A stretch of 64,000 nucleotides of DNA, from positions 1 through 64,000 of the forward strand of contig CAYSWV010000010.1 of assembly GCA_964434865.1 (NCBI GenBank), read 5' to 3'. Below the pieces are notes generated by a model, which was given only the letters and a program-made list of their open reading frames with translations, was not told the origin of the DNA and did no database searches. Numbering within the stretch: the stretch's first letter is position 1; every line of letters starts with the position of its first letter. This stretch comes from CAYSWV01 sp964434865 (GTDB taxonomy: Bacteria; Cyanobacteriota; Cyanobacteriia; Thermostichales; Thermostichaceae). Below, in pieces: positions 54,915 through 63,402 of the stretch. Made by a program: the position numbers and the translations under genes.

Positions 54915-56819
54915 TCACACTAACTCATCAGCAATTGGAGTCTGAACCAAATCTTCGACTGAAAGTTGAGCATCTTTTTGCAGGGCTTCAATCGCCTTTT
55001 GTTCTTCATACACGCGATCTTGGTACTGTTTGGCCAACTCATGATCATTGCTTTTATAGGCTTGCTCCCAATACTGGATCCAGTAGCGTAACCGTTTTTG
55101 CCGAATTTCCAGTTCCATATTGGCAATAGCGGCTCTCACAACCATCTTGGGTCGCATGAGGGCAACACGAGTATTTTCATCCATCCAGAGCAAGTGACTC
55201 AGCTGCTGGTTTAAGATTTCATCATGAGCACAGGTGGTTCTCAGCATCATGAGTAAAGTATCACCTCGAGTTTCTAGCTCCCGATCCTGCATGATCAACG
55301 ACAAAATATGCTGCCAGAGATTGCGATGAGGTACAAAGTTAAACTGAAGTTCTCGCTGGACCAGCTCCTGCCGGATCAAAGTCCGAAACTCGGTAAAATG
55401 GAGAAAGATCTGGAGCAAGTGAGACTCTGATTGCACTAGCTTTGAACCTTTAACAGGAGCCGTTTTTTCAGGTTTAGACCAGCGATGCTCGCGCACACTG
55501 CGGCGCAGATCTTCTTCTAGGTTCCGGGTTAGACGGCCATGGCCTCGGCTCAGTAGTTCAGCAACTTTATGAATATAGATGGATCGCCAGTTACCACCCA
55601 AGCCAGCCAGAATCTTGACTAACGCTTGATAAGCTTGTTGAAAGTCACTAGCCAGATTTAACTGTTTATGAGATAGTACCTGTTGAATTTGCCAATCTAA
55701 CCAAAGCGGGGCTTCATCAAGTAATTCCAAAAAGCTGAGTCCAGAACGATGTCGCAAAAATTCATCAGCATCTTTACCCTCAGGAATCGTGAGAATGCGG
55801 AGTTCAATCGCACCTCGTCGAACTTGATCCCCAATCGTATCAATGGCACGTTCGGCTGCTGTTAACCCAGCTTGATCCCCATCAAAGTTAAACACGATCC
55901 GTTTGGATTCGGTATAGCGCAACAGTTGCTTAATCTGATCAGGTCCAAGGGCAGTCCCCATAGAGGCAACAGTATTGGCAATGCCCGCTTGATGCAGAGC
56001 TATCACATCAAAATACCCCTCAACCACCAGCACTTGATCAGCTTTGACAATAGCGTCCCGAGCATGATGAAGACCGTATAAAAGCTGGCCTTTGTTAAAT
56101 AACTCCGTTTCTGGTGAGTTCAAATATTTGGGTTGATCATCGCCTAACGTTCGGCCTGCAAATCCAACAATCTGCCCTCGAGGGTTATGAATAGGCAAGA
56201 CCACCCGGTGTCGAAAGCGATCATACCAGCCCCGTCCACTTTTACGAGCACTAATCAAACCAGCAGCTTCAACCAATTTGACTGGCTGTGATTTTTGCTT
56301 AACCAAGTAATCATAAAGAGGTTCCCAACCTGGAGGCGCAAAACCAATTTGAAATTTTTGAATCGTGTCAGGTTGCAGCTGTCGTTGGTGCAAATATCGC
56401 TGAGCTGGGGCTCCCACAGTCGCTTTTAAAGCATGTTGATAAAAGTCAGTAGCCAGAGCTAAAATCTCCAGCAATTGATCCTGGCGAGAGACCTTTTGTT
56501 GATAGGCTTTCTGATCAGTTGGGCTAGCTTGGACAGAGAGATGGTAGCGCTGAGCTAGATGTAAAACTGCCTCACTAAAGGAAATGCGATCATATTGGGA
56601 GATAAATCGAATCACATCTCCACCAGCCCCACAAGCAAAGCACTTATAGATCTGTTTGGTGGAACTCACCTGAAAGCTAGGTTTACGATCACTATGGAAT
56701 GGGCATAGTCCAACGTAATTCTTACCCTGTTTACGTAAAACAACTTTGTCGGCAATGACCTCAACAATATCAGCCGCTTGCCGTACTTGATTGACCGTAT
56801 CAGGGTGGAAGGTGCTCAT
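54915..56819 (-). CDS. dnaG: DNA primase DnaG
   Basis: DnaG makes RNA primers for chromosome replication in concert with the DnaB helicase. The 634 residues show an N-terminal CHC2 zinc domain (CPFH near residue 39 and CFACGAGGD near 60), the catalytic core, and a TOPRIM domain with VVEGYFDVIALHQAGI near 265-280 and NFDGDQAG near 312. The C-terminal third (about 440-634) is a helical, less conserved helicase-binding part. The ATG at 56819 follows AAAAGG directly, so the ribosome site is unusually close. It is upstream of the PKS operon on the same strand but separated by 151 bases with its own repeats, so cotranscription is not assumed. It is a chromosomal housekeeping marker at the cluster edge. 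Confidence 0.97.
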   Translation of the reverse strand: MSTFHPDTVNQVRQAADIVEVIADKVVLRKQGKNYVGLCPFHSDRKPSFQVSSTKQIYKCFACGAGGDVIRFISQYDRISFSEAVLHLAQRYHLSVQASPTDQKAYQQKVSRQDQLLEILALATDFYQHALKATVGAPAQRYLHQRQLQPDTIQKFQIGFAPPGWEPLYDYLVKQKSQPVKLVEAAGLISARKSGRGWYDRFRHRVVLPIHNPRGQIVGFAGRTLGDDQPKYLNSPETELFNKGQLLYGLHHARDAIVKADQVLVVEGYFDVIALHQAGIANTVASMGTALGPDQIKQLLRYTESKRIVFNFDGDQAGLTAAERAIDTIGDQVRRGAIELRILTIPEGKDADEFLRHRSGLSFLELLDEAPLWLDWQIQQVLSHKQLNLASDFQQAYQALVKILAGLGGNWRSIYIHKVAELLSRGHGRLTRNLEEDLRRSVREHRWSKPEKTAPVKGSKLVQSESHLLQIFLHFTEFRTLIRQELVQRELQFNFVPHRNLWQHILSLIMQDRELETRGDTLLMMLRTTCAHDEILNQQLSHLLWMDENTRVALMRPKMVVRAAIANMELEIRQKRLRYWIQYWEQAYKSNDHELAKQYQDRVYEEQKAIEALQKDAQLSVEDLVQTPIADELV

Positions 56820-56881
56820 CCTTTTAATAGTACTGGCCAGATTTAACCGCCGCTAGAGCAATCTCAATCAGCCCTAGTTCA

Positions 56882-57988
56882 CTAAGACTTTGACATTTCT
56901 ACCACCCCATCCACTAACCAATCCATCGCTAACTGATCAGCATCATTCAGGGCTTCACCCTCGGCCACACGAGCGCGTTGAGTCTGATCTTGAATGGGCC
57001 CATCGAATGGAGAGGCAGTTTGATCAATAAAGGCTTGCCGTTTCAAATCAACTTGCTCAATCAGATCACTAGGAACATCAGGATGAATCGGGGCCAGATC
57101 CACAATACCGGCTTCCCATCCAGCCCAAATGGCCTGAGAGCGCCAAACACCCGCTAAGACATCGTTCACTATTTGAGTGTAGAGAGGGCCCCAATTGTGC
57201 ACACAGGCTGTCAGATGGGAATCTGGACCAAATGCCTGCATATTCGAATGATACCCAATGGTATACATACCCTTAGCCTGCCCGACCCGGACAGCAGCGA
57301 TCGAATCGGTGTGTTGAGTGATCACATCAGCTCCGTTAGCAATCAAAGACTCGGCTGTACGGGCTTCTTGAGCGGGATCAATCCAAGCCTTAATCCACTC
57401 CACCTGAACAGTAACCTTAGGATTAACCGAACGAGCACCCAAGGTAAATGCATTAATCCCTCGATAAACCTCTGGGATCGGAAATGCTGCAATGTAGCCC
57501 AACTGATCAGAGGTTGTCATTCGACCGGCAATCATCCCAGCCAGGTAGCGAGGTTGTTCAAATCGAGCTAGATAGGTCCCTACATTACTAGTGCGTTCGG
57601 CTCCCGTGCAGTGCATAAAAATATGATCAGGAAACTCTTGAGCCACTTGTAAGGTGCCGTCACCAAAGCCAAAAGAAGTCGCAAAAATCAGGCGATGCTC
57701 ATCTTCGGCTAGAAATCGGATCACCTCGGCGGCACTAGCATCATCAACATCAGCCACAGGGGTTGTAATCACTTGATCGCCTAAAGCGGCCTGTAGTTCC
57801 AGTCGACCCTGCTCATGAGCAAATGTCCAACCGAAGTCTCCAACATCTCCCACATAAATAAAGCCCACCTTGAGGGGACCCTCTGAAATCGGAGAACTCG
57901 ATCGTCTCTGGCCACAGTTAGACAATCCAAAACCGGCACCAGCTAAGCTAGCCACCTGAAGTAACAAGCGTCGGTTAAATCGATACAT
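56882..57988 (-). CDS. BMP-family ABC substrate-binding lipoprotein
   Basis: This is a periplasmic substrate-binding lipoprotein of the basic membrane protein family (BmpA/PnrA-like), whose members bind purine nucleosides or related solutes. The 368 residues begin with a signal with an Arg pair (NRRLLLQVASLAG) and a lipobox ending LSNC, so the mature protein starts at that Cys, near residue 26, and is lipid-anchored. The body has the family pattern VGFIYVGDVGDFGWTFAHEQG, then GADVITQHTDS and WEAGIVDL. The Arg pair raises the possibility of Tat export. No permease or ATPase gene is beside it. A 343-bp gap separates it from the divergent recombinase gene. The ligand is unknown. Confidence 0.88.
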   Translation of the reverse strand: MYRFNRRLLLQVASLAGAGFGLSNCGQRRSSSPISEGPLKVGFIYVGDVGDFGWTFAHEQGRLELQAALGDQVITTPVADVDDASAAEVIRFLAEDEHRLIFATSFGFGDGTLQVAQEFPDHIFMHCTGAERTSNVGTYLARFEQPRYLAGMIAGRMTTSDQLGYIAAFPIPEVYRGINAFTLGARSVNPKVTVQVEWIKAWIDPAQEARTAESLIANGADVITQHTDSIAAVRVGQAKGMYTIGYHSNMQAFGPDSHLTACVHNWGPLYTQIVNDVLAGVWRSQAIWAGWEAGIVDLAPIHPDVPSDLIEQVDLKRQAFIDQTASPFDGPIQDQTQRARVAEGEALNDADQLAMDWLVDGVVEMSKS

Positions 57989-58331
57989 AGCAAATCAGAA
58001 TATAGAGGTTATCTAGTATTTAGAGTATTGACACCTAAACTTTATAAGTAACTTAGCCTAGTATAGAACTTGATAATGTATTTAATTTATCCTTCTTCCC
58101 TTCAAGTGCCCTCTGTTGCCAATTTCAATTTTGCCGTTAACTGTAGAGAAGGATTCAGACTAGAAGGGTCAAAAGAGACCAACTGAACAGTCGCAAGTTA
58201 TAGCCAAATCCTTGAAGGTAAGGGAGCAGGAATAAATACTTATTATTAAGGTAGCAGGTGATCGACTATCAACATTTAGCTGTCAGTTTGAGGTATAAAT
58301 CTAATACAGGCATTCCCTCAGATCTAAGCTC
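57989..58331. other. AT-rich divergent promoter region
   Basis: These 343 bases separate the minus-strand BMP gene from the plus-strand recombinase and must hold both promoters. TTGACA occurs at 58027-58032 but without a well-placed -10 box. No gene, tRNA or attachment-site repeat is evident. Confidence 0.4.
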
Positions 58332-59315
58332 GTGCGTAAACGTCAATCCCCACAGCAATCGACAGCATCGGCCCGGATCGAACCCAGTCCACCGGTTGGG
58401 CTACTGATGGCTACGTTTTTGCAAGAACGAGAGCGTGATCTAGCGAAAACCAGCCGCCGTACCTATAGAATGGCTTTGGAGCAATTTGCCACCGCTTGTC
58501 AATTACCAGTCGATCAGATTCAGCCTCTTCAGATCCAAACTTTTTTAAATGGGTTAAAAGGCCGCCCATTCAGGAATAAGGCAGGGAAGTTAATTTATCC
58601 CCCAGCCTCTCCTGCCACCTACAACTTAAAACGACTAGCCCTCCAACAGTTTTTTGAGTGGGCCCAAGAACGAGGGTATTGCCAACTCCCCCTACCCACC
58701 GAAGCGATCCGAGCCGCCCGACTTCCCGCTCGCCTACCCAAAGATATTGATCACTTGATGTTGCAACGAGTTTTAGATCGGGCTGAGGCTCATTCGCTCC
58801 GCTATACTGTTTTGATCCGCATGATGTTGGAGTGTGGCCTCCGAGCTCAAGAGCTCCTAGATCTGTCCATTCAAGACTTCCAATTGAACCCTGAAGGAGC
58901 CACCTTAGAGATTCGCTCCGGTAAAGGCAGTAAACCCAGAGCTGTAGCCGTGGGGGAAGGTCTTGCCGAATTAGTGCAGGATTACATCACAACGGAACGT
59001 TTAGTCTCAGCTCCCACCGATCCTTTGTTTGTCTCCAAGTCTAAATGTAGTGACTACCAGGGCCAACCCCTTACATACGATGGTTTACGCCACATTGTTC
59101 TAAAACTAACCCGACCTGAACCTGGCCAACAAACCCCTCACCAGTTTCGGCACAGCTTTGCCACTTTACTTCTTGATCGCGGGGTAGCCCCAGAACATAT
59201 TCAACATTTACTAGGCCATACCAGTGCAGCCATGACCATGCGTTACACTCAGCGAGCCAATCTCCGAGCAGCAATCAACCGATCCCGAGAAGTCCTGGAT
59301 CAGGGTTTACTTTAA
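58332..59315 (+). CDS. tyrosine site-specific recombinase (XerC/XerD or integrase type)
   Basis: This is a tyrosine recombinase that cuts and rejoins DNA through a covalent Tyr link. The 327 residues start at GTG 58332. A SAM-like N-terminal DNA-binding domain (about 25-140) is followed by the catalytic domain. The catalytic set is present: Arg171 in CGLRAQELL, the Lys in GKGSKPR, His270 and Arg273 in HQFRHSF, His296 in LLGHTS and Tyr305 in MRYTQ. Length and motifs suit a XerC/XerD-like chromosomal recombinase as well as a phage-type integrase; I see no phage genes or att repeats nearby. An internal ATG near residue 28 is a possible alternative start. It is the only plus-strand gene in the right half of the window. 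Confidence 0.9.
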   Translation: MRKRQSPQQSTASARIEPSPPVGLLMATFLQERERDLAKTSRRTYRMALEQFATACQLPVDQIQPLQIQTFLNGLKGRPFRNKAGKLIYPPASPATYNLKRLALQQFFEWAQERGYCQLPLPTEAIRAARLPARLPKDIDHLMLQRVLDRAEAHSLRYTVLIRMMLECGLRAQELLDLSIQDFQLNPEGATLEIRSGKGSKPRAVAVGEGLAELVQDYITTERLVSAPTDPLFVSKSKCSDYQGQPLTYDGLRHIVLKLTRPEPGQQTPHQFRHSFATLLLDRGVAPEHIQHLLGHTSAAMTMRYTQRANLRAAINRSREVLDQGLL

Positions 59316-59356
59316 GAGACTGGGGAGCGTAATCAGCAGCAGCTCATAGGTTAACT

Positions 59357-60469
59357 TTAATTCGGTCTGGTGTAGCCCCATTTTTCAATATAGTCCGGCC
59401 AGTGCGCCTCAACTAATTCATGATCTTCAGCTGAAAAGTCATAGCGGTTTTTGCGGTACCGTCCTTGAGTTTCCAAATAAGATTCAAAATAGGGCTTAGC
59501 GGCCACAAACGGTTCTAAATCTAGCTTATGATAGAGCGTTGCTAGAGTAGATAGGGGGTTGGCCTCAAGATCTTCAAATTGAACCTCAATAAAATCATGA
59601 CTCGGTATTTCCTGCCGATCACGCTCTAGTGCCATCATCATCTTGGGATATGTTGTGAGAATGACCTGATCAATGTCAATATGTTCAAAAGGTTGTAACG
59701 CTAGTTCTCGAAAGAGGGCCTGATAGAAGTTCCGCATCGACTGAAACACAATGTAGGGGTTACGGTAAATGTGAATAAATTTAGCGTCTGGCCAGATTGA
59801 TCGTATTCGCTTAATTCGGGCTGTATAAACTGGATTTTTAATCAGCAACCGTTGACTGGGAGCTTGAAGATGGTGCTTCTGGAAATAGTAGATCATGGCT
59901 TGCTGCCACTGTTCAATATCTTCAGGCAGGCAGTTTTCCAAAAAGATCCCAGCTTCAAAGTGATATTGAAAATGCTGTGGAAAGTAAAGGCCATGGTAGA
60001 ACGAGAGCGTCTGCATATTCGCCAAGCCAATCTCATCTTCTTGAGGGGAATCAGGCCGGACGGGTACCCGATCTATAAACCGTTGATTAGGTAAAGCTCG
60101 CTCTAGTACAGGCTTTAAAAGGGTGGCCAGCAGTAGAAAGTCCCAGGGTAACCCCGTCGCAATAGGTGAGATGTAATTAAAAGTTGGATCTTGACTTAAC
60201 AAGTTATAGAGAAAAGTGGTGCCACTACGCCAATGGCCCACAATAAAGACAGGCGCTGGCATAACCGGACATTGGCTTAAACGATGGTGAACCCAAATCT
60301 GTTCTAGCGCTGAAAACGGCCACCTCAAAAGGCCTGCCGCCAGCAAAATACCAACATTAGGCCATTGGGCTAAACGGATCGAGCCATTCCTCCTCAAGCT
60401 CCGCATCAATGTTTTCAAATCGCTGCCCATTAAGGGGTGTAGTAGTCTAGGCTTTAGAGTTGAGGCCAT
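59357..60469 (-). CDS. sulfotransferase family protein
   Basis: This is a PAPS-dependent sulfotransferase fold of 370 residues. The 5'-phosphosulfate loop reads VGHWRSGTTFLYNLLS (near residue 75), and the 3'-phosphate-binding segment includes FIHIYRNPYIVFQSMRNFY (near 240). These match the Sulfotransfer_3 type, whose members act on carbohydrate, lipid or peptide acceptors. The acceptor is unknown. A short hydrophobic N-terminal stretch (WPNVGILLAAGLLRWPFS) may bind the membrane. The gene points away from the recombinase, with 41 bases between stops (convergent). It is 4.6 kb from the PKS operon and beyond dnaG, so a role in polyketide tailoring is possible but not indicated by context. Confidence 0.9.
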   Translation of the reverse strand: MASTLKPRLLHPLMGSDLKTLMRSLRRNGSIRLAQWPNVGILLAAGLLRWPFSALEQIWVHHRLSQCPVMPAPVFIVGHWRSGTTFLYNLLSQDPTFNYISPIATGLPWDFLLLATLLKPVLERALPNQRFIDRVPVRPDSPQEDEIGLANMQTLSFYHGLYFPQHFQYHFEAGIFLENCLPEDIEQWQQAMIYYFQKHHLQAPSQRLLIKNPVYTARIKRIRSIWPDAKFIHIYRNPYIVFQSMRNFYQALFRELALQPFEHIDIDQVILTTYPKMMMALERDRQEIPSHDFIEVQFEDLEANPLSTLATLYHKLDLEPFVAAKPYFESYLETQGRYRKNRYDFSAEDHELVEAHWPDYIEKWGYTRPN

Positions 60470-60622
60470 AAGGCAAGCTTAAGTAGAGACTCTCACGAAC
60501 TAGCTCAGATAATAGCCTGATCTAGAACAGTGCGGTTCACCATGCGATCAACTAAACCCACTAGATTAACTAAACCTACTCAGATCAGCTAAACCTACTC
60601 AAAAATGGGATTGGAAGTGGAG

Positions 60623-63400
60623 TTAAGGTTCAGATTTAACTTGATGACGATGACGATAGCGCCGCCAAGCTAGAAGGCTTAATCCACTACCTCCCAAGCC
60701 CAACAAGATCCACTCTTCAGGTTCGGGGACGCCCGTCACAAAAGGACTACTAGGCGCCGTTAGCGTTTCTACACCGGTTTCAACTTCACGATCAAAGCGA
60801 TCAGTAGCTGCTTCAGCTTGTTTAAGTGCCTCCCGTTGCCGATCATTAACCAGCACAATCATGGAGGAATAAGGCGAGACCAGACTAAACTCTTTAGCTA
60901 CAGTATGGATGGCATCAAGCTCGGCTAGCTCTTTATCCCCTTGCTGACGGCTGATCGCACGGATCCATTGTCGAGCGGCTAAAGGGGCAAAATCCGGTGA
61001 GGCCGCCTCAGTAGACGTCAACTCAGCATTTTGATACCAGGCATACCCATCCACAATGTTAATGATCGGAGCCGGTAGACGGGCTGCAGTGGCATAGCGT
61101 TGCATCGCTTCCTGAATCCCATCTGTAACCCCACCTCCACTATCTTGAATAGCTGCCAGCACTTGATCATCGTAAGCGGTAGGAAGTCCACCCAAGTGAG
61201 CAAACCACAGAGGGGCGGCGGGTGTTGGTAAGGGATCTTGATCAGTGGCTAGATCATAACTCCCAGCATCGGTCATGATAAAAACAGCATCATAGGCTTG
61301 GTGCTCTCGAAGCTGCTCAAACTGATCTAGCATCTGCCGGAAGGACAGCGCTCCATAAAACACAAACGGATCTAAATCAAGGGCAGCCATGTCCTCAACG
61401 CGTTTAGCTTGGCTAGCATCACTATCAGTAATGTAGAAATCAACTGTATTGAAGGGCAAGATCAGCTCATTTAACCAGACTGCCGTTTCATTAAGAGCCG
61501 CTTGTTGGCTAGCCATGCTGTAGGATCCATCCAGTATCAAAGCCAAGTGTTGATCTTGGGGGTAGTGATAATCTTGGGGTGTTAAGGGTTCAGCCTGGAT
61601 CCGATCGCCAGTAGGTAAGGTGTACTCATGAGCTTGAGGCTGCTGATCTTGAGCTGCATTCAGGTAAGGGGGTAACCACTGATCTCCTGAGACTACACTG
61701 AGTTGACCTTGGATCCAGCGCTGGGTCTTGGGGGTCCAAAATATATTGCGACGTTCACTTAATTGCGGTAGAGGCCAGCTCCCTGACTGCTGTAAGACTC
61801 TGTAAGTGAGCCAAAGATGCAGGTCGGGTTGCTCCATTGCTCCAAACTCCTTAGCTGGGATCGGAAACGCCCGTAGTCGATATTGGCGAGGTCCAACTTG
61901 TTCTAGTAAGGCTGGATCAACCCGCTGTCTCACTTCCTGATTATAGACTTGCTGAGCAGCTCCTCTGGGTGAAACCACGTAGTTAAACCGTTTTGATCGA
62001 TCATCGCTATCGCCTAGCCATACCCCTGTCACCACTGCACTCTCAGGTAACGAAAAGGCATACAAGATCTCTTGGTCTTCATAAGTTGTATTTTCATAAA
62101 CTTCATGAATTTCAATATCAGCCCAGTCTGGGTGGGGATCCACTTGAATAGTTTGCTGAGCTAACCAAACAATCTCTTGATCTTGGTTGAGTAACCCAGC
62201 ATTGATCTGTTCACGTTCGTAGGTGGCTTGCAAGGCTCGTTGAATAGGTTGGCGCTCTGCTTTTTGAATAGAGGTATCAAAGACCTCTGCATACCATTGA
62301 GCTGCTCGTTCTGCATCAGTATGGGATCCGTCATATAAAAAAGGTGATAGCAGCAAGTTATAAGCACTCTGCAGACCATTTGCCATTCCATCAGGCGCAT
62401 GAAGAGAGCGGCGGTACAATTCTCGAATATGATTATTAGCTTCCCGTGGACTCACATAGCGATACGCCTGTAGGTATGCATTCACTAGCCCTTTACGGAT
62501 CAAGTCTGACTGCTCTAACTTCTCTTGTCGGCTTAAAGTAGGACTGTCTAACAGTTCAAAAGCTTGGAGCTGAGGTTGTACCGATACCATGGCAAAGACC
62601 AAACCCCAGCTACTCAAAACCATCAAGCTCCCGATCTGAACCCATTTCCAACCATATCGACGGCTAAAAGATTGGATCCCCCGCCAACCTGATTCCAGAT
62701 ATAGACCTGACACCGCAATAGGCATAGCCAAAAAGACAACACTAGTTAAAACAAATAAGCCTAGACTTAGAGGCAAAAAGAAAAGAGTCCAAACATCGAT
62801 CGAGTAGCCAGAAAAGTCACGGACCCAGCTGAAACTAATGAAATCAAGCAAAAACTCCCACAAACCGACTAGCAATGCTTTGGCACTGGGTGGAATATAG
62901 AAGGCCAAAATTAACCCCACATAACCACCCATCAACATCATCAAACTATTCCAGGTGAGCTGAGCCCAAGCCAGAGTCGGTCGCCGCGCTTCAACACTCC
63001 CAATCAGGTTAATGCCATAAGCTAAAATACAACTGACCAGAGTCAGTAAAAGATAGGTATTTGCTAAAGGCAGATCTCTTAAAACAAACAACCGGATCCC
63101 AGCTAGTAATACCAGAGGCGCTTCAAAACCATAGAACCACCGTAATAAATCCCAGCGCCGGCGATAAAATTTAAACACACCAACGGCAGTACACACCAAT
63201 GGCAGCACCAATAGTACACCCATAGTCAGGATAAAGTCCAAGGGCATCTCCCCCGTGAACCCAGCTTCAAAAATAGCCAAACCCAAGACGGGTAAGATCC
63301 CAAAGTAGGCAATTACTAAAAAGGGAATATTCCAACCCCAAAAGATGAAATAAGGGATAAAGTTAAGGATTCTGACTAGTAGAGTTTTCAGCAACTTCAT
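60623..63400 (-). CDS. PEP-CTERM integral membrane protein with VIT and VWA domains (TIGR02921-like)
   Basis: This is a large integral membrane protein of 925 residues. About 9-10 hydrophobic segments occupy the first 310 residues. A VIT-like region follows (about 440-560: DIEIHEVYENTTYEDQEILY), then a VWA-like domain with a metal-site motif DGSYSM (about 630). It ends in a PEP-CTERM sorting tail, VPEPEEWILLGLGGSGLSLL then RRYRHRHQ. Such proteins, with this odd mix, lie next to exosortases in cyanobacteria (TIGR02921 as I recall it). It may itself be sorted or help in surface assembly; the function is unknown. The start is ATG 63400, with GGAG 8 bases upstream; a TTG at 63406 would overlap the previous gene by 4 bases. 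Confidence 0.88.
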   Translation of the reverse strand: MKLLKTLLVRILNFIPYFIFWGWNIPFLVIAYFGILPVLGLAIFEAGFTGEMPLDFILTMGVLLVLPLVCTAVGVFKFYRRRWDLLRWFYGFEAPLVLLAGIRLFVLRDLPLANTYLLLTLVSCILAYGINLIGSVEARRPTLAWAQLTWNSLMMLMGGYVGLILAFYIPPSAKALLVGLWEFLLDFISFSWVRDFSGYSIDVWTLFFLPLSLGLFVLTSVVFLAMPIAVSGLYLESGWRGIQSFSRRYGWKWVQIGSLMVLSSWGLVFAMVSVQPQLQAFELLDSPTLSRQEKLEQSDLIRKGLVNAYLQAYRYVSPREANNHIRELYRRSLHAPDGMANGLQSAYNLLLSPFLYDGSHTDAERAAQWYAEVFDTSIQKAERQPIQRALQATYEREQINAGLLNQDQEIVWLAQQTIQVDPHPDWADIEIHEVYENTTYEDQEILYAFSLPESAVVTGVWLGDSDDRSKRFNYVVSPRGAAQQVYNQEVRQRVDPALLEQVGPRQYRLRAFPIPAKEFGAMEQPDLHLWLTYRVLQQSGSWPLPQLSERRNIFWTPKTQRWIQGQLSVVSGDQWLPPYLNAAQDQQPQAHEYTLPTGDRIQAEPLTPQDYHYPQDQHLALILDGSYSMASQQAALNETAVWLNELILPFNTVDFYITDSDASQAKRVEDMAALDLDPFVFYGALSFRQMLDQFEQLREHQAYDAVFIMTDAGSYDLATDQDPLPTPAAPLWFAHLGGLPTAYDDQVLAAIQDSGGGVTDGIQEAMQRYATAARLPAPIINIVDGYAWYQNAELTSTEAASPDFAPLAARQWIRAISRQQGDKELAELDAIHTVAKEFSLVSPYSSMIVLVNDRQREALKQAEAATDRFDREVETGVETLTAPSSPFVTGVPEPEEWILLGLGGSGLSLLAWRRYRHRHQVKSEP

Positions 63401-63402
63401 GA

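Noticed and set aside
54641..55129. 162-codon plus-strand frame
   Set aside because: It lies across the ends of the PKS A and dnaG genes on the opposite strand; its translation is an antisense shadow of them.
59357..60469. Sulfotransferase acting with the PKS in terminal alkene formation, as in the curacin pathway
   Set aside because: That reaction uses a sulfotransferase domain fused ahead of a thioesterase on the PKS; here it is a distant separate gene with no thioesterase.
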